64,000 bases of DNA from Clostridium puniceum (GCF_002006345.1 NZ_LZZM01000153.1:62001-126000), one strand, 5' to 3'. Counted from the first letter of the stretch, positions 44,016-54,174 are shown. A program made the numbers and translations. Notes: generated by a model from the letters alone, not told the origin.

Positions 44016-45320
44016 ATGGAACAAACAAGCATAAGTAAATTAGAAGATAAACCAACAAACAGACGATGGTTTGTATTATTTTTAGTTTGTATAATAACTT
44101 TTATAAATTATTTAGATAGAGCTAATATTTCTGTGGCTGCACCATTCATATCTAAGGATTTAGGATTTGATGCTGCTAAAATGGGATTAATATTTTCAGC
44201 TATGAGTTGGACATATACTTGCGTTCAAATCCCTTGTGGCTGGATTCTTGAGCGTTTGGGACCTAGAATAGTATATGGAATTGCTCTTTTTGGATGGTCT
44301 GCATTTACAGGAGCTATGTCTCTTACCTATAATTTTGCCAGTATGATTTTTTGTCGTCTTGGACTTGGTTTTTTTGAAGCTCCAGCTTTTCCGGCAAATG
44401 GTCGTATTGTTACTGCATGGTTTCCGTCTAAAGAACGTGGATTAGCAATTGGTGCCTATACTGGAGCTGAGTATGTAGGACTTGCATTATGTACTCCGAT
44501 TTTGACATGGCTTCTAGTAACTTTTGGATGGAAATATATTTTTATAGCTACTGGTTTAATAGGTATTGTATTTACATTTTTTTGGATTACTCATTATAAT
44601 GATCCAGCTAAATCAAAGGGTGTTAATCAAGCAGAGATTGATCTAATTAAAGATGGTGGTGGTCTTTCTGATACGATTGCAGAAAAAAATAAAGTTAAAT
44701 GGAGTCAAGTGAAATACCTTTTTACAAGCCGCCAGTTATGGGGAATGTATATAGGTGGATTTGCTAATACAGCTATATTATTCTTTTTTATGACATGGTT
44801 TCCATCTTATCTTGTTACAGAAAAACACATGGCTATGTTAAAAATGGGAATTTACGGAGCATTGCCATATATGGCAGCAATTGCGGGAGTTTTATTCGCT
44901 GGTAGATGGTCGGATTGGATGATTTCTAAAGAATATGGAATGGGAATGTCACGTAAACTTCCTGTTATTATTGGTTTGTTACTGTCTGCTGTTATTATGG
45001 CTGCTAACTATACTGATGATATTGCACTTGTTATCGTATTTATGTGTATAGCCTTCTTTGGACAAGGAATGGCATCAACTATCTCTTGGGCATTGTTGTC
45101 TGAAATAATGCCTAAACAATTAGTTGGATTATGTGGTTCGGTTTATAACTTTGTGGCTAATATGGGAGGAGCCTTATCTCCTGCTATAGTTGGTTATTTA
45201 ATTGCTAAAACTGGGTCCTATGCTTCAGCATTGGTGTTTGTTTCTGCTATGGGTATTTTAGGAGCTTTTTCCTACATATTTATTATTGGAAAACCTAAGC
45301 GCATTGAAATTTCTGACTAA
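44016..45320 (+). CDS. MFS transporter of the ACS (anion:cation symporter) family
   Basis: 434 residues. RRWFVLFLVCIITFINYLDR at the N-terminus with RANISVAAPFI, QIPCGWILERLGPR and GFFEAPAFPANGRI are hallmarks of the ACS family (ExuT, GudP, DgoT), which import sugar acids and related organic anions with H+. Quinate or shikimate fits as an anionic polyol substrate. GGGGGGAG precedes the ATG. It lies 185 bp ahead of a YdiB gene. Confidence 0.9.
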   Translation: MEQTSISKLEDKPTNRRWFVLFLVCIITFINYLDRANISVAAPFISKDLGFDAAKMGLIFSAMSWTYTCVQIPCGWILERLGPRIVYGIALFGWSAFTGAMSLTYNFASMIFCRLGLGFFEAPAFPANGRIVTAWFPSKERGLAIGAYTGAEYVGLALCTPILTWLLVTFGWKYIFIATGLIGIVFTFFWITHYNDPAKSKGVNQAEIDLIKDGGGLSDTIAEKNKVKWSQVKYLFTSRQLWGMYIGGFANTAILFFFMTWFPSYLVTEKHMAMLKMGIYGALPYMAAIAGVLFAGRWSDWMISKEYGMGMSRKLPVIIGLLLSAVIMAANYTDDIALVIVFMCIAFFGQGMASTISWALLSEIMPKQLVGLCGSVYNFVANMGGALSPAIVGYLIAKTGSYASALVFVSAMGILGAFSYIFIIGKPKRIEISD

Positions 45321-45505
45321 TTTAACTTATGTTTTAAAGCTACATAATTGTGAATAACTTATTCATAGAATATATCTATTGATAATAATAAAATAATTAA
45401 TTGGAATATTGTTATGAATAGACATATTATATAATTATGCAGATATTATTATAAATATAAATTTATTAAATATATAAGATTTTGAATTTTAAGGAGAGAT
45501 GAAAA

Positions 45506-46375
45506 ATGGAAAGACGTATTACAGGATATACTACATTAATAGGGTTGTTAGCAACTCCCATAAAACATACTAATTCACCTAAAATGCATAATGAAGCATT
45601 TTCATATTTAGGACTTGATTACGCATATCTTGCTTTTGAAGTGGGAAATGATGAACTAGAAACAGCAGTAAATGGATTAAAAGCTATAAAAGCACGTGGA
45701 TGCAATGTTTCAATGCCTAATAAAACAGTTATTCACAAATATTTAGATAAGCTTTCTCCAGCAGCAGAACTTGCAGGTGCAGTTAATACTGTTGTTAATG
45801 ATGATGGTGTTTTAACTGGACATATCACAGATGGAATTGGATTTATGACTTCATTAAAGGATAGCGGTATTGATGTTATTGGTAAAAAGATGACTATAGG
45901 TGGAGCTGGTGGAGCTGCAACAGCAATTCAAGTTCAAGCAGCTTTAGATGGTGTAGTTGAAATGTCTATATTCAATGTAAAAGATAAATTCTGGGATAGA
46001 GCAGAAGAAACAGTTAAAAAATTAAATGAAAAAACAAATTGTAAAGTTAAGTTATTTGATTTAGCAGATACTGATGCTTTAAGAAAAGAAATAGAATCAA
46101 GTTACCTTTTTGTTAATGCTACAGGAGTTGGAATGAAACCATTAGAAGGACAAATGGTAATTCCAGATGAAACATATCTACGTCCTGACTTAATTGTAGC
46201 TGATACAGTTTATATACCACACGTAACTAAATTATTAGAAACAGCTGATAAAGTAGGGTGTAAATGGATTAATGGTGATGGTATGATGTTATACCAAGGA
46301 GCAGAAGCGTTTAAATTATTTACTGGAAAAGAAATGCCTATAGAACATATGAAAGAATTTTTAAACATTAAATAA
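45506..46375 (+). CDS. ydiB: Quinate/shikimate dehydrogenase, YdiB type (catabolic position)
   Basis: 289 residues. LIGLLATPIKHTNSPKMHNE, GCNVSMPNKTVIHKYLDKLS (catalytic Lys), AGAVNTVVNDDG, HITDGIGF (catalytic Asp) and FNVKDKFWDRA match E. coli YdiB more closely than AroE. It oxidises quinate and/or shikimate to the 3-dehydro compounds using NAD. It is a paralogue of the enzyme at 29890 and sits among transporter and aroD genes, so a catabolic direction is likely. AAGGAGAG precedes the ATG. Confidence 0.93.
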   Translation: MERRITGYTTLIGLLATPIKHTNSPKMHNEAFSYLGLDYAYLAFEVGNDELETAVNGLKAIKARGCNVSMPNKTVIHKYLDKLSPAAELAGAVNTVVNDDGVLTGHITDGIGFMTSLKDSGIDVIGKKMTIGGAGGAATAIQVQAALDGVVEMSIFNVKDKFWDRAEETVKKLNEKTNCKVKLFDLADTDALRKEIESSYLFVNATGVGMKPLEGQMVIPDETYLRPDLIVADTVYIPHVTKLLETADKVGCKWINGDGMMLYQGAEAFKLFTGKEMPIEHMKEFLNIK

Positions 46376-46409
46376 TATTTAAAGCAGATTTATAAAATAA
46401 ATAAAGCTC

Positions 46410-46495
46410 ATATAAGTTGCGATAATCAAGCTATATTGCAGTGGAATTAAGTTAGAATTATAATATAGTAATAAAATATTTATTGCAGCTTATAT
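46410..46495. repeat. Imperfect 16-bp inverted repeat
   Basis: ATATAAGTTGCGATAA (46410-46425) and the inverse of ATATAAGCTGCAATAA (46480-46495) match at 14 of 16 positions. The arm resembles the TATATATGTTGCAAT repeat at 5388/5461 and ATTATAAGTTGCAAC near 8178. It lies between ydiB and the YczE-like gene. Confidence 0.4.
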
Positions 46496-46612
46496 AACAT
46501 GTAAAGTTTTAAAATTTGTTATTTTAAAGTATTTGTATGGAAAGACATATAAAACTTGTTTTAATGTACACAATATGAAATGGTACTGCTAATAGATAGG
46601 AAGTGTATAATT

Positions 46613-47284
46613 TTGTCTAGAAAAGAATTGATAAAACGTTATATTTTGTTTACTGTAGGATTATTTATTATGGCAATGGGGATTACCCTTATGGTAAAAG
46701 CACAACTTGGAACATCTCCAATATCCTCAATGCCTTATATAGTAAACTTAAAGTTTACAGATATTTCCTTGGGAGTATTTACTATTTTATGGAATATGAT
46801 TTTAATAGTTTCTCAAATACTTATTTTACGGAAAAAGTTTCAAATATTTCAACTTTTACAGATTCCTTTATCATTCATATTTGGAAGTTTTGTTGATTTT
46901 ACAAGATATATTCTAAGTGGTATTTCGGTATATAGCTATATATCTTGTATTATATTATTGTTTTTAGGATGTTTCGTACTAGCATTGGGTGTAAGCTTTA
47001 CGGTTTTAGCGGATGTTATTATGAATTCTGGTGAAGCATTTGTACAAGCAATTGCAATTAAGACTGGAAAAGATTTTAGTTCTATAAAAGTTGTATTTGA
47101 TATTTTGCTTGTTGTTTTATCAATGATTGCATCTTTGGTATTTTTTCACAAAGTTGTAGGAGTACGAGAAGGAACAATTATTACAGCTATAATTTCTGGA
47201 TTTATTATCAGATTTTATAATAAAAAATTGTCATTTATTATTGACATATTTGTTGCTGACAAAAATTATGAAACAGTGAATTAA
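46613..47284 (+). CDS. YczE/YyaS/YitT-like membrane protein
   Basis: The start is taken as TTG 46613, which has AGGAAG 9 bases upstream; the ATG at 46580 has no site. About 223 residues, five or more helices. FTVGLFIMAMGITLMVKAQL, GTSPISSMPY and LAIGVSFTV-like segments (here LALGVSFTVLADVIMNSGEA) are typical of the YczE family. Role unknown; family members are often near transporters. Position between ydiB and aroD suggests a part in uptake or efflux of the pathway compounds. Confidence 0.75.
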   Translation: MSRKELIKRYILFTVGLFIMAMGITLMVKAQLGTSPISSMPYIVNLKFTDISLGVFTILWNMILIVSQILILRKKFQIFQLLQIPLSFIFGSFVDFTRYILSGISVYSYISCIILLFLGCFVLALGVSFTVLADVIMNSGEAFVQAIAIKTGKDFSSIKVVFDILLVVLSMIASLVFFHKVVGVREGTIITAIISGFIIRFYNKKLSFIIDIFVADKNYETVN

Positions 47285-47401
47285 TAGAAATTCTACTAAT
47301 TTCTTATTTATTTGTTGCTATAAAAACTAGAGTTATTTATAAAATTAATACATAATTATAATACTTGCATGTGCATATTTAGAAACATTAGGAGGATAAT
47401 C

Positions 47402-48169
47402 ATGAAAAAAACAGTAAAAGTTAGAGATATTATAATTGGAGAAGGAATTCCTAAAATTTGTGTTCCAATAGTTGGAAGAACAAAGGAAGAACTTATGGAA
47501 GAAGTTAATTCATTAAAAAATATTAGTTTAGATGTTGTTGAATGGCGTGTTGATTTTTATGAAAATGTAGAAGAGATAGAAAGAGTTAAAGAAGTACTTG
47601 AAGATTTAAGAAGACTTCTTTTAAATACACCTATATTATTTACATTCCGTAGTAAAAAAGAAGGTGGAGAAAAAGAAGTATCTGTGGACTATTATGCACA
47701 ATTAAACAAAGAAATTGCATCAACTACATTAGTTGATTTAATTGATGTGGAACTTTTCACTGGTGATGAAGTGGTTAAAGATATAGTTGCTTCTGCACGA
47801 GCTTCTGGAGTTAAGGTTATAATGTCAAATCATGATTTCTTTAAAACTCCAACTCAAGAAGAAATTGTATCACGTTTAAGAAAAATGCAAGAATTAAAAG
47901 CTGATTTACCTAAAATTGCAGTAATGCCTCAAAATCAAAGTGATGTATTAGTTTTACTTTCGGCTACAAATGAAATGGTTCAAAATTATGCTGAAGGTCC
48001 AATAATTACAATGTCTATGGCTGGTACTGGGGTTATAAGCCGTTTAGCAGGTGAAGTATTTGGTTCAGCATTAACATTTGGAGCAGCTAATAAGGCCTCA
48101 GCACCTGGACAAATAGCAGTGACTGATTTACGTACAGTACTTAATATTTTACACAATAGTGTTAAATAA
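47402..48169 (+). CDS. aroD: Type I 3-dehydroquinate dehydratase
   Basis: 255 residues from ATG 47402 (TAGGAGG upstream). Schiff-base Lys171 is in PKIAVMPQ and its partner His144 in MSNHDF; EWRVDFYE and KASAPGQI are also conserved, all typical of class I enzymes. It interconverts 3-dehydroquinate and 3-dehydroshikimate. It is the only DHQ dehydratase in the window, so it may serve both quinate breakdown and the aro biosynthetic cluster, which lacks its own. It is the last enzyme gene before the c-di-GMP riboswitch. Confidence 0.96.
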   Translation: MKKTVKVRDIIIGEGIPKICVPIVGRTKEELMEEVNSLKNISLDVVEWRVDFYENVEEIERVKEVLEDLRRLLLNTPILFTFRSKKEGGEKEVSVDYYAQLNKEIASTTLVDLIDVELFTGDEVVKDIVASARASGVKVIMSNHDFFKTPTQEEIVSRLRKMQELKADLPKIAVMPQNQSDVLVLLSATNEMVQNYAEGPIITMSMAGTGVISRLAGEVFGSALTFGAANKASAPGQIAVTDLRTVLNILHNSVK

Positions 48170-48420
48170 TTGATATTTTCTTTGATTTATGCATAATTAA
48201 TATATCAATTATTTTAATAATGTATATGTTGTGAAACTTTAATGCAAATCTATTAGCTAAAGGCATAATTAAGTATTCACTTGTTTTGAGACAAATTCAA
48301 TATTTTTATGTGCTAAAAGTATATATTTTAGGTGTGTGGAACTAAGTCTTAGGATACTAGTGTGTTAAATATGTTGTAAAAAAATGTAATGATAGAATAG
48401 AAGTAAAAATATAATGTTAA

Positions 48421-48504
48421 TAGCACACTTATTGAAAGATAAGGTCGCAAAGCTATGAGTCTAAGGAAAATCTTATTTTCTATGATTGTCAGGTTGCCAG
48501 AATG
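48421..48504 (+). promoter_or_regulatory. c-di-GMP-I (GEMM) riboswitch
   Basis: The sequence shows the GAAA tetraloop stem, GGTCGCAAAGC, TATGAGTCTAAGG and, after a short hairpin, GTCAGGTTGCC: the ordered conserved blocks of the GEMM-I aptamer. A terminator hairpin follows 30 bases later, so it is probably a transcription switch. It controls the chemoreceptor gene at 48810. The rest of 48170-48420 shows no gene. Confidence 0.85.
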
Positions 48505-48534
48505 TATTTATAATAAATTTTGTGTTTTGTTTTG

Positions 48535-48562
48535 GTGTCCATAATCATATGGGCACTTTTTT
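48535..48562 (+). terminator. Riboswitch expression-platform terminator
   Basis: GTGTCCATA / TATGGGCAC (one GT pair) with a T run, just after the c-di-GMP aptamer. Confidence 0.8.
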
Positions 48563-48809
48563 GTTACTAAGGAAAGTTGAATTGCAGAAATAATATTTTA
48601 TTTATTTAAAGTTAGAAATTCTGATTTATAAAACACTTTATTCAAATAATGAATTTCACTATACATTTCTAAATTTCCTGATTATTTATAAGAAAATTTA
48701 AAAGATATGAATAGATTAAAAAAATTAAAAAATACTTAAAAATCACAATTTAGTAAAATAAAGAATTATAGGAACTATGAGAGTAGCAAATAGTGATAGG
48801 GGGAAAATT

Positions 48810-50804
48810 ATGAAAAGTATAAAAACAAAATTAATAGTGTTTTTAGGCTTATTATTAGGAATTATATGTATAGGATTAGGTGTAATTTCATTTGTGAATT
48901 CATCAAATGCATTAAGATCAAATTTAGGAAAGACTTTACCAAAGATTGCAGAACAAACTGCAAGCAATGTTTCGGGAAGACTTGAAGGTCAGTTAAAATC
49001 ATTAGAAACTATTGCAGAAAGACCAGAAATAAGTGATCCTAATATTGCAACAGAAAGCAAGATACCAATTCTTTCAAATGAAGCAAAAAGAATGGGAAGT
49101 ATTAGATTAGAATTTGTAGATTTAAACGGAGATATTAAAAAAACCGATGGATCCATTGCTAATGTTAAAGAAAGAGCGTATTTAAAAAATGCATTGTTGG
49201 GAAAAAGTAATGTATCTGACCCAATAGTAAGTAACACTGGCGGAGATTTAGTAGTTGTATATGCAGTTCCCGTCAAATATGATAATCAAATTATAGGTGC
49301 ATTGATAGAGACGAGAGATGGTAATTATTTAAGTGAATTAACCAATCAACTTAAAGTTGGACAAACTGGTTATGCATTTATGATTAGAAAAGATGGTACA
49401 AATATTGCTAGCACTGATAAGAGCAAGGTTATTGATATGTATAATCCAGTTGAAGAAGTTAAAAAAGATCCTAGATTACAGGAGTTAGCAGATATTGAAA
49501 TAAAAATGGGAGCTGGTGAAACAGGAATAGGTAAATATACTTTTGGTGGAGTGGACAAATACGTAGGTTATGCACCTGTTGGTGGAACTGAATGGTCTGT
49601 AGGTGTTATAGTAACACAAGGTGAAATATTATCAGAACTATCTAGTTTAAAATTTTCAGTTATAATATCTTCTATAATATTTATATTAATTGGAAGTGGG
49701 ATGGTATATATAATTGCTAATAATATATCTAATGGTGTAAAATTAACTTCAAAACATTTGAAATTGTTGGCAGAAGGAAACTTGAGTGAGGAAGTTCCAA
49801 TTAAATACTTGAATCAAAAAGATGAAGTTGGAGAAATGACTAATTCAATGAAATTAATGCAGCAATCATTGGGAACAATGATAAAGCGGGTAAAAGAAAA
49901 TTCTTCAAATATTAATACGCAATCAGAGAATTTATCAACTATATCAGAAGAAATAGCAAGTGTATCACAAAATGTTACCGAAGCAATATCTGAAATTGCA
50001 AGAGGGACAAGCGATCAATCAGAAGAGTTAATACATATAGCAGAAATTCTTAATGAATTTAGTGATAAGTTATCAAAAATGGTTAAAGAAATACAAGCAG
50101 TAGATTCGAATTCTAGAGAGATAAGTATAATGGCAAATGGAAGCAGTAGCGAAATGAATGGATTAAATCAATCAGTAACAAATGTGAGTAAGTCATTTAA
50201 ATTATTTTATAGTAAAATCAATGCACTTGGAAAGAATGTAAATAAAATAAATGAAATTACTAATTTAATAAATGATGTAGCAGATCAAACAAATTTATTA
50301 GCCTTAAATGCAGCTATAGAAGCAGCAAGAGCAGGAGAAGCAGGAAAAGGTTTTGCAGTAGTTGCAGATGAAATTAGGCAGCTTGCTGAACAATCAAAAG
50401 AGTCATCGGAAAATATTAGTGAACTAATAAGTGGAATATCTAAAGAAACTGATATTATAGTTGAAGATTCTGTTAATATGGACCAAGAATTAATAAATCA
50501 AGTTAATGTTATAGAAAATTCAATAATATCTTTTAAAAAAATTATAGAAGCAGTTGATGAAGTAATTCCTAAAATTGAAATTGTTAAAAATTCAGCAGAG
50601 AATATAGAAAGTGATAAAAATTCTATTGTGACAAAAATAGATGGATTATCTTCTATTTCAGTTGAAGTTTCAGCATCAGCGGAGGAAATTTCAGCATCGT
50701 CAGAAGAAATGAATGCTTCAACAGAAGAAGTAGCATCAGCAGCACAAATACTTAATAGTATGATGAATGAAATGATTGAAGAAGTTGATAAATTTAAAGT
50801 CTAA
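48810..50804 (+). CDS. Methyl-accepting chemotaxis protein, dCache type
   Basis: 664 residues from ATG 48810 with AGGGGG upstream; an ATG at 48777 lacks a site. Helix 1 at about 8-28, an extracytoplasmic double-Cache domain (about 30-275, with [32 protein letters not shown] and [10 protein letters not shown]), helix 2 (about 278-300), HAMP and the signalling hairpin with [20 protein letters not shown]. dCache domains bind amino acids, carboxylates and related ligands. Lying between aroD and an MFS gene, the ligand may be quinate or shikimate. Expression is under c-di-GMP control. Confidence 0.93.
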   Translation: MKSIKTKLIVFLGLLLGIICIGLGVISFVNSSNALRSNLGKTLPKIAEQTASNVSGRLEGQLKSLETIAERPEISDPNIATESKIPILSNEAKRMGSIRLEFVDLNGDIKKTDGSIANVKERAYLKNALLGKSNVSDPIVSNTGGDLVVVYAVPVKYDNQIIGALIETRDGNYLSELTNQLKVGQTGYAFMIRKDGTNIASTDKSKVIDMYNPVEEVKKDPRLQELADIEIKMGAGETGIGKYTFGGVDKYVGYAPVGGTEWSVGVIVTQGEILSELSSLKFSVIISSIIFILIGSGMVYIIANNISNGVKLTSKHLKLLAEGNLSEEVPIKYLNQKDEVGEMTNSMKLMQQSLGTMIKRVKENSSNINTQSENLSTISEEIASVSQNVTEAISEIARGTSDQSEELIHIAEILNEFSDKLSKMVKEIQAVDSNSREISIMANGSSSEMNGLNQSVTNVSKSFKLFYSKINALGKNVNKINEITNLINDVADQTNLLALNAAIEAARAGEAGKGFAVVADEIRQLAEQSKESSENISELISGISKETDIIVEDSVNMDQELINQVNVIENSIISFKKIIEAVDEVIPKIEIVKNSAENIESDKNSIVTKIDGLSSISVEVSASAEEISASSEEMNASTEEVASAAQILNSMMNEMIEEVDKFKV

Positions 50805-50814
50805 TATTTGAATC

Positions 50815-50920
50815 TAGCCTTAATTTAAGGCTGGAATAATATATATAACAATTAATAAAAGAATGAAGAAATCTTGTAATGAAAGAGTATTGATTAAAAA
50901 AATTCGATACTCTTTTGTTT
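50815..50920 (+). terminator. Two hairpins after the chemoreceptor gene
   Basis: AGCCTTAA/TTAAGGCT at about 50817-50833, then AAAGAGTAT / ATACTCTTTT at 50882-50920 with T-rich tail. The second is the likelier terminator. The 50921-51159 stretch has nothing further. Confidence 0.6.
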
Positions 50921-51159
50921 TGCAAATTAATTATATTATATTGAATTTTAAGAAAATATATAATTTTATTATAATGCATAGAACAAATGAATGAATTAAT
51001 AGAAACAATCTATTGGTTAAAAGCGACAATTTTTGATATAATAACTTAAAAGAATGTTAATAAATAAACAAACTTTAATTGAAATAAAGTTGCTGTTAAA
51101 AAAATAAGTCAGTTATATGCAAACTTTTTAATCAAAATATATATTTAGGGGAGTGTAAA

Positions 51160-52353
51160 ATGTTCAAGAATGACTACTTTAAAACTGCAATAGGAATATA
51201 CATAAATTATTGGATGCTAGGAATGGTTCTTATTTTACTTTCATCAAATATGGGCTTTGTAACAACACAATTTAATACAGATATAGCAGGTATTACTTTT
51301 TTAATTTCTATAGAAGGTTTAACGCGTTCAGCAACAGTATATATTAGTGGATGGTTATCAGACAGATTGGGAAGAAAACCAATTCTATGCTTATCACCAT
51401 TTTTTGAAGTAATATTTTTAATTGGTATACCTTTTGCACCAGGTTATGGAATTGCAATTCTATTATCAGTATTTGCAGGTTTATCTCATGCGTTTGTGGA
51501 TTCAGCTAGTTATCCTTCATTAATAGAGTGTTTTCCCAAAACACCAGGAACAGCAACTGTTGTAATAAAGGCATTCATAGCAATTGGTGGTATAACACTA
51601 CCATTAATAATAGGATTTTTTGTGAATAGAGGAATGTTTTATGGATATACATTTTTCTTAGTTGCTGCAATATACTTGGTAAATGGTATGTTTTTACTTA
51701 CTAGAAAATTTCCTAAAGCAAATCAAATAGAAGTATCTGATGATGGAAAGCAAATAACTAGAACAGAATTTAATGTGGAACCAGTATTGATAAAAGAAGG
51801 TTTAGCGCTTATAATAATAGGATTTACATCTAATGCTATATTTACTGGATTTCAAATATGGATGCCCACTTTTGGCCAAAAAATTGTAGGAATGACTCAA
51901 ATAAGTTCTTTAAAATTAATAACTTATTATAGTATAGGAGCGCTTGTTTCAGTATTCATATTAGCAAAGCTTTTACAAAAAACCGTAAAACCTGTATTAG
52001 TTTTAGTTATCTATCCGATAATAGGAATAATTTCTCTTGTGTTATTATTATTATTAAAGACAGAAACAGCTGCAACAATAGGTTTCATTTTTATAGGATT
52101 ATCATCAGCAGGAGTATTACAAATGGCTCAAACTGCAATGGGAGAGCTATTTTGGAAAAATAAAGGTGCAACAATGGCAATGGTTTCAACAGCAGGAGGT
52201 ATAGCATCAGCAGTTATTCCAGCATTCACAGGTTTGATACTGAGATATTCTGATATTTTACATGTATTTTATTTTATGATGATTATTTTTGTAATTGGTA
52301 TAGCAGCTGCAATTTTTGTTAAATCAAGATACGATAAAATTACTAAAAAGTAA
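51160..52353 (+). CDS. MFS transporter, candidate quinate/shikimate importer 2
   Basis: 397 residues, about 12 helices; GWLSDRLGRKPILCLS holds the MFS loop motif and GLSHAFVDSASYPSLIECFP resembles the corresponding segment of the MFS protein at 42394. The two are paralogues. It may be the outer edge of the quinate/shikimate region. GGGGAG precedes the ATG. Substrate inferred only from position and paralogy. Confidence 0.8.
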   Translation: MFKNDYFKTAIGIYINYWMLGMVLILLSSNMGFVTTQFNTDIAGITFLISIEGLTRSATVYISGWLSDRLGRKPILCLSPFFEVIFLIGIPFAPGYGIAILLSVFAGLSHAFVDSASYPSLIECFPKTPGTATVVIKAFIAIGGITLPLIIGFFVNRGMFYGYTFFLVAAIYLVNGMFLLTRKFPKANQIEVSDDGKQITRTEFNVEPVLIKEGLALIIIGFTSNAIFTGFQIWMPTFGQKIVGMTQISSLKLITYYSIGALVSVFILAKLLQKTVKPVLVLVIYPIIGIISLVLLLLLKTETAATIGFIFIGLSSAGVLQMAQTAMGELFWKNKGATMAMVSTAGGIASAVIPAFTGLILRYSDILHVFYFMMIIFVIGIAAAIFVKSRYDKITKK

Positions 52354-52461
52354 GAACATTATACATGAAATATAATTAGGTATTAAATAAGTTATATGTA
52401 AGCTACATTAAAATATTGGATTATGATAAACAAAAAATAGAGAATGCAATTTATTCTACTT

Positions 52462-52516
52462 AAAGGCAGAAAATAATTTTGTGGATTAGCAAAAGGATTT
52501 TCTGCCTTTTGTATTT
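52462..52516 (+). terminator. Intrinsic terminator
   Basis: AAAGGCAGAAAAT / ATTTTCTGCCTTT arms, 22-base loop, T-rich tail. Rest of 52517-52750 is AT-rich without features. Confidence 0.8.
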
Positions 52517-52756
52517 TTATTATTTGTAATATATAAGTTTAAGCAGAATTATATTAAAGTTACTAAAAATTTGTTACCTTTTAAAAGATTGAAATAATTT
52601 AAAAGTAATGATTAATTTAGAATATTAATTAAAGTGAAAATTTCCATAAAACAATAATTTAAATAAAATTATTAATAATATACATATAATAGCAAAATAT
52701 CAAGAGAATATTTATATAAAAATAGATAAGTTTTAATATAAATTCTTTGTTTAATA

Positions 52757-52810
52757 TTGTAACTATTAATAAAAAATGATATTCTATATATGAGTAAAGA
52801 TTAACGTTAA
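52757..52810 (+). promoter_or_regulatory. Promoter and LacI-type operator of the ABC ATPase gene
   Basis: TTGTAA (52757-52762), 17 bp, TATTCT (52780-52785), then the perfect palindrome TTAACGTTAA (52801-52810) at about +10. A near copy lies at the same kind of position upstream of the binding-protein gene (54975-54984). The LacI regulator at 59754 is the candidate repressor. Confidence 0.6.
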
Positions 52811-52879
52811 CCTAAAAAATAACGAAGGACAAGTATATTTTAACCTAAAAACATGATATTAAATATAAGGAGGCTTATT

Positions 52880-53992
52880 ATGGCTGGTATTTCACTTAAA
52901 AATATAGTAAAAACTTATCCTGGAGATGTAACCGTTGTAAAAGGATTGGATTTAGAGATTGAGGATAAGGAGTTTGTTGTTCTTGTAGGACCATCAGGAT
53001 GTGGTAAATCTACTACTTTAAGAATGATAGCAGGTCTGGAAGATATAACTGGTGGAGAACTATATATTGGAGACAGATTAGTTAACGAAGTTTCACCCAA
53101 GGATAGAGATATTGCAATGGTTTTTCAAAATTATGCACTATACCCTCATATGACTGTATATAAAAATATAGGTTTTGGATTGAATTTACGTAAAATAGAT
53201 AAAAAAGTGATAGATCAAAAAACTAAAGAAGTTGCTAAAATTTTAGATATTGAGCATTTATTAAATCGTAAACCTAAAGAACTCTCAGGAGGACAAAGAC
53301 AACGTGTGGCTTTAGGACGAGCAATGGTTCGTGAGCCATCTGTTTTTCTTTTAGATGAACCACTTTCGAATTTAGATGCAAAATTACGTGCAGAGATGAG
53401 AAGAGAAATAATAAAGCTACATAGGACATTAGATATTACTTTTGTATATGTTACTCATGATCAAACTGAAGCAATGACGATGGGAGATACCATAGTTGTT
53501 ATGAAAGATGGATATATACAACAAGCAGATACGCCTATAGCTTTATATAATTCACCATGTAATCTATTTGTTGCTGGATTTATTGGATCACCACAAATGA
53601 ATTTCATTGAATCCACTATTGAAAAAAGAAATGAAAATTATTATGTTAACTTTAAAGAATATAGTATTTTAATTCCTCAAAGTAAGTGTGCAAAAGAATT
53701 ATTAGAATCATATGTTGAAAAAAATATAGTTCTTGGTATTAGACCAGAACATATTCATATAGAAAAAGATTTTTTAGAAAAACACAAAGAAAATGTAATT
53801 AATACTGAAGTAGTTATTCATGAATTAATGGGTGCTGAAGTATATTTGCATGTTAATTGCAATGGGCTAAAAATTACAGTGCGTACTTCAACAAGCAACG
53901 TTGCAGAGCCTGGTGAATCAGTTAGGTTAGCAATTGATGCTGAAAAAATTCATCTATTTGATAAAGAAACAGAAAAAACTATTTGCAATTAA
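52880..53992 (+). CDS. MsmX/UgpC-type sugar ABC transporter ATPase
   Basis: 370 residues from ATG 52880 (AGGAGG upstream). Walker A GPSGCGKST, Q-loop FQNYALYPHM, signature LSGGQRQRVALGRA, Walker B VFLLDEPLSNLD and the switch His in YVTHDQ are all present. A C-terminal TOBE-type regulatory domain follows (about 240-365). It powers CUT1 sugar importers; the permeases at 56384 and 57339 lack their own ATPase. In Bacillus and streptococci one such ATPase serves several importers. Confidence 0.95.
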   Translation: MAGISLKNIVKTYPGDVTVVKGLDLEIEDKEFVVLVGPSGCGKSTTLRMIAGLEDITGGELYIGDRLVNEVSPKDRDIAMVFQNYALYPHMTVYKNIGFGLNLRKIDKKVIDQKTKEVAKILDIEHLLNRKPKELSGGQRQRVALGRAMVREPSVFLLDEPLSNLDAKLRAEMRREIIKLHRTLDITFVYVTHDQTEAMTMGDTIVVMKDGYIQQADTPIALYNSPCNLFVAGFIGSPQMNFIESTIEKRNENYYVNFKEYSILIPQSKCAKELLESYVEKNIVLGIRPEHIHIEKDFLEKHKENVINTEVVIHELMGAEVYLHVNCNGLKITVRTSTSNVAEPGESVRLAIDAEKIHLFDKETEKTICN

Positions 53993-54174
53993 TTTCGAAG
54001 GTATTAAATTTTGAGATTATAAAAAATATATAAAAGGATGAGTTTTAATCCTGCTCTTTTGTTTTCGTAGAAAAATTAATTTTAAAAGGGCGTTGATTTT
54101 CTAATTATTTAGCCTTTTATATATCAATTTCACCTGATTTTGATAGGTGAGTAGTTTGTTTATGGAGATGTATT

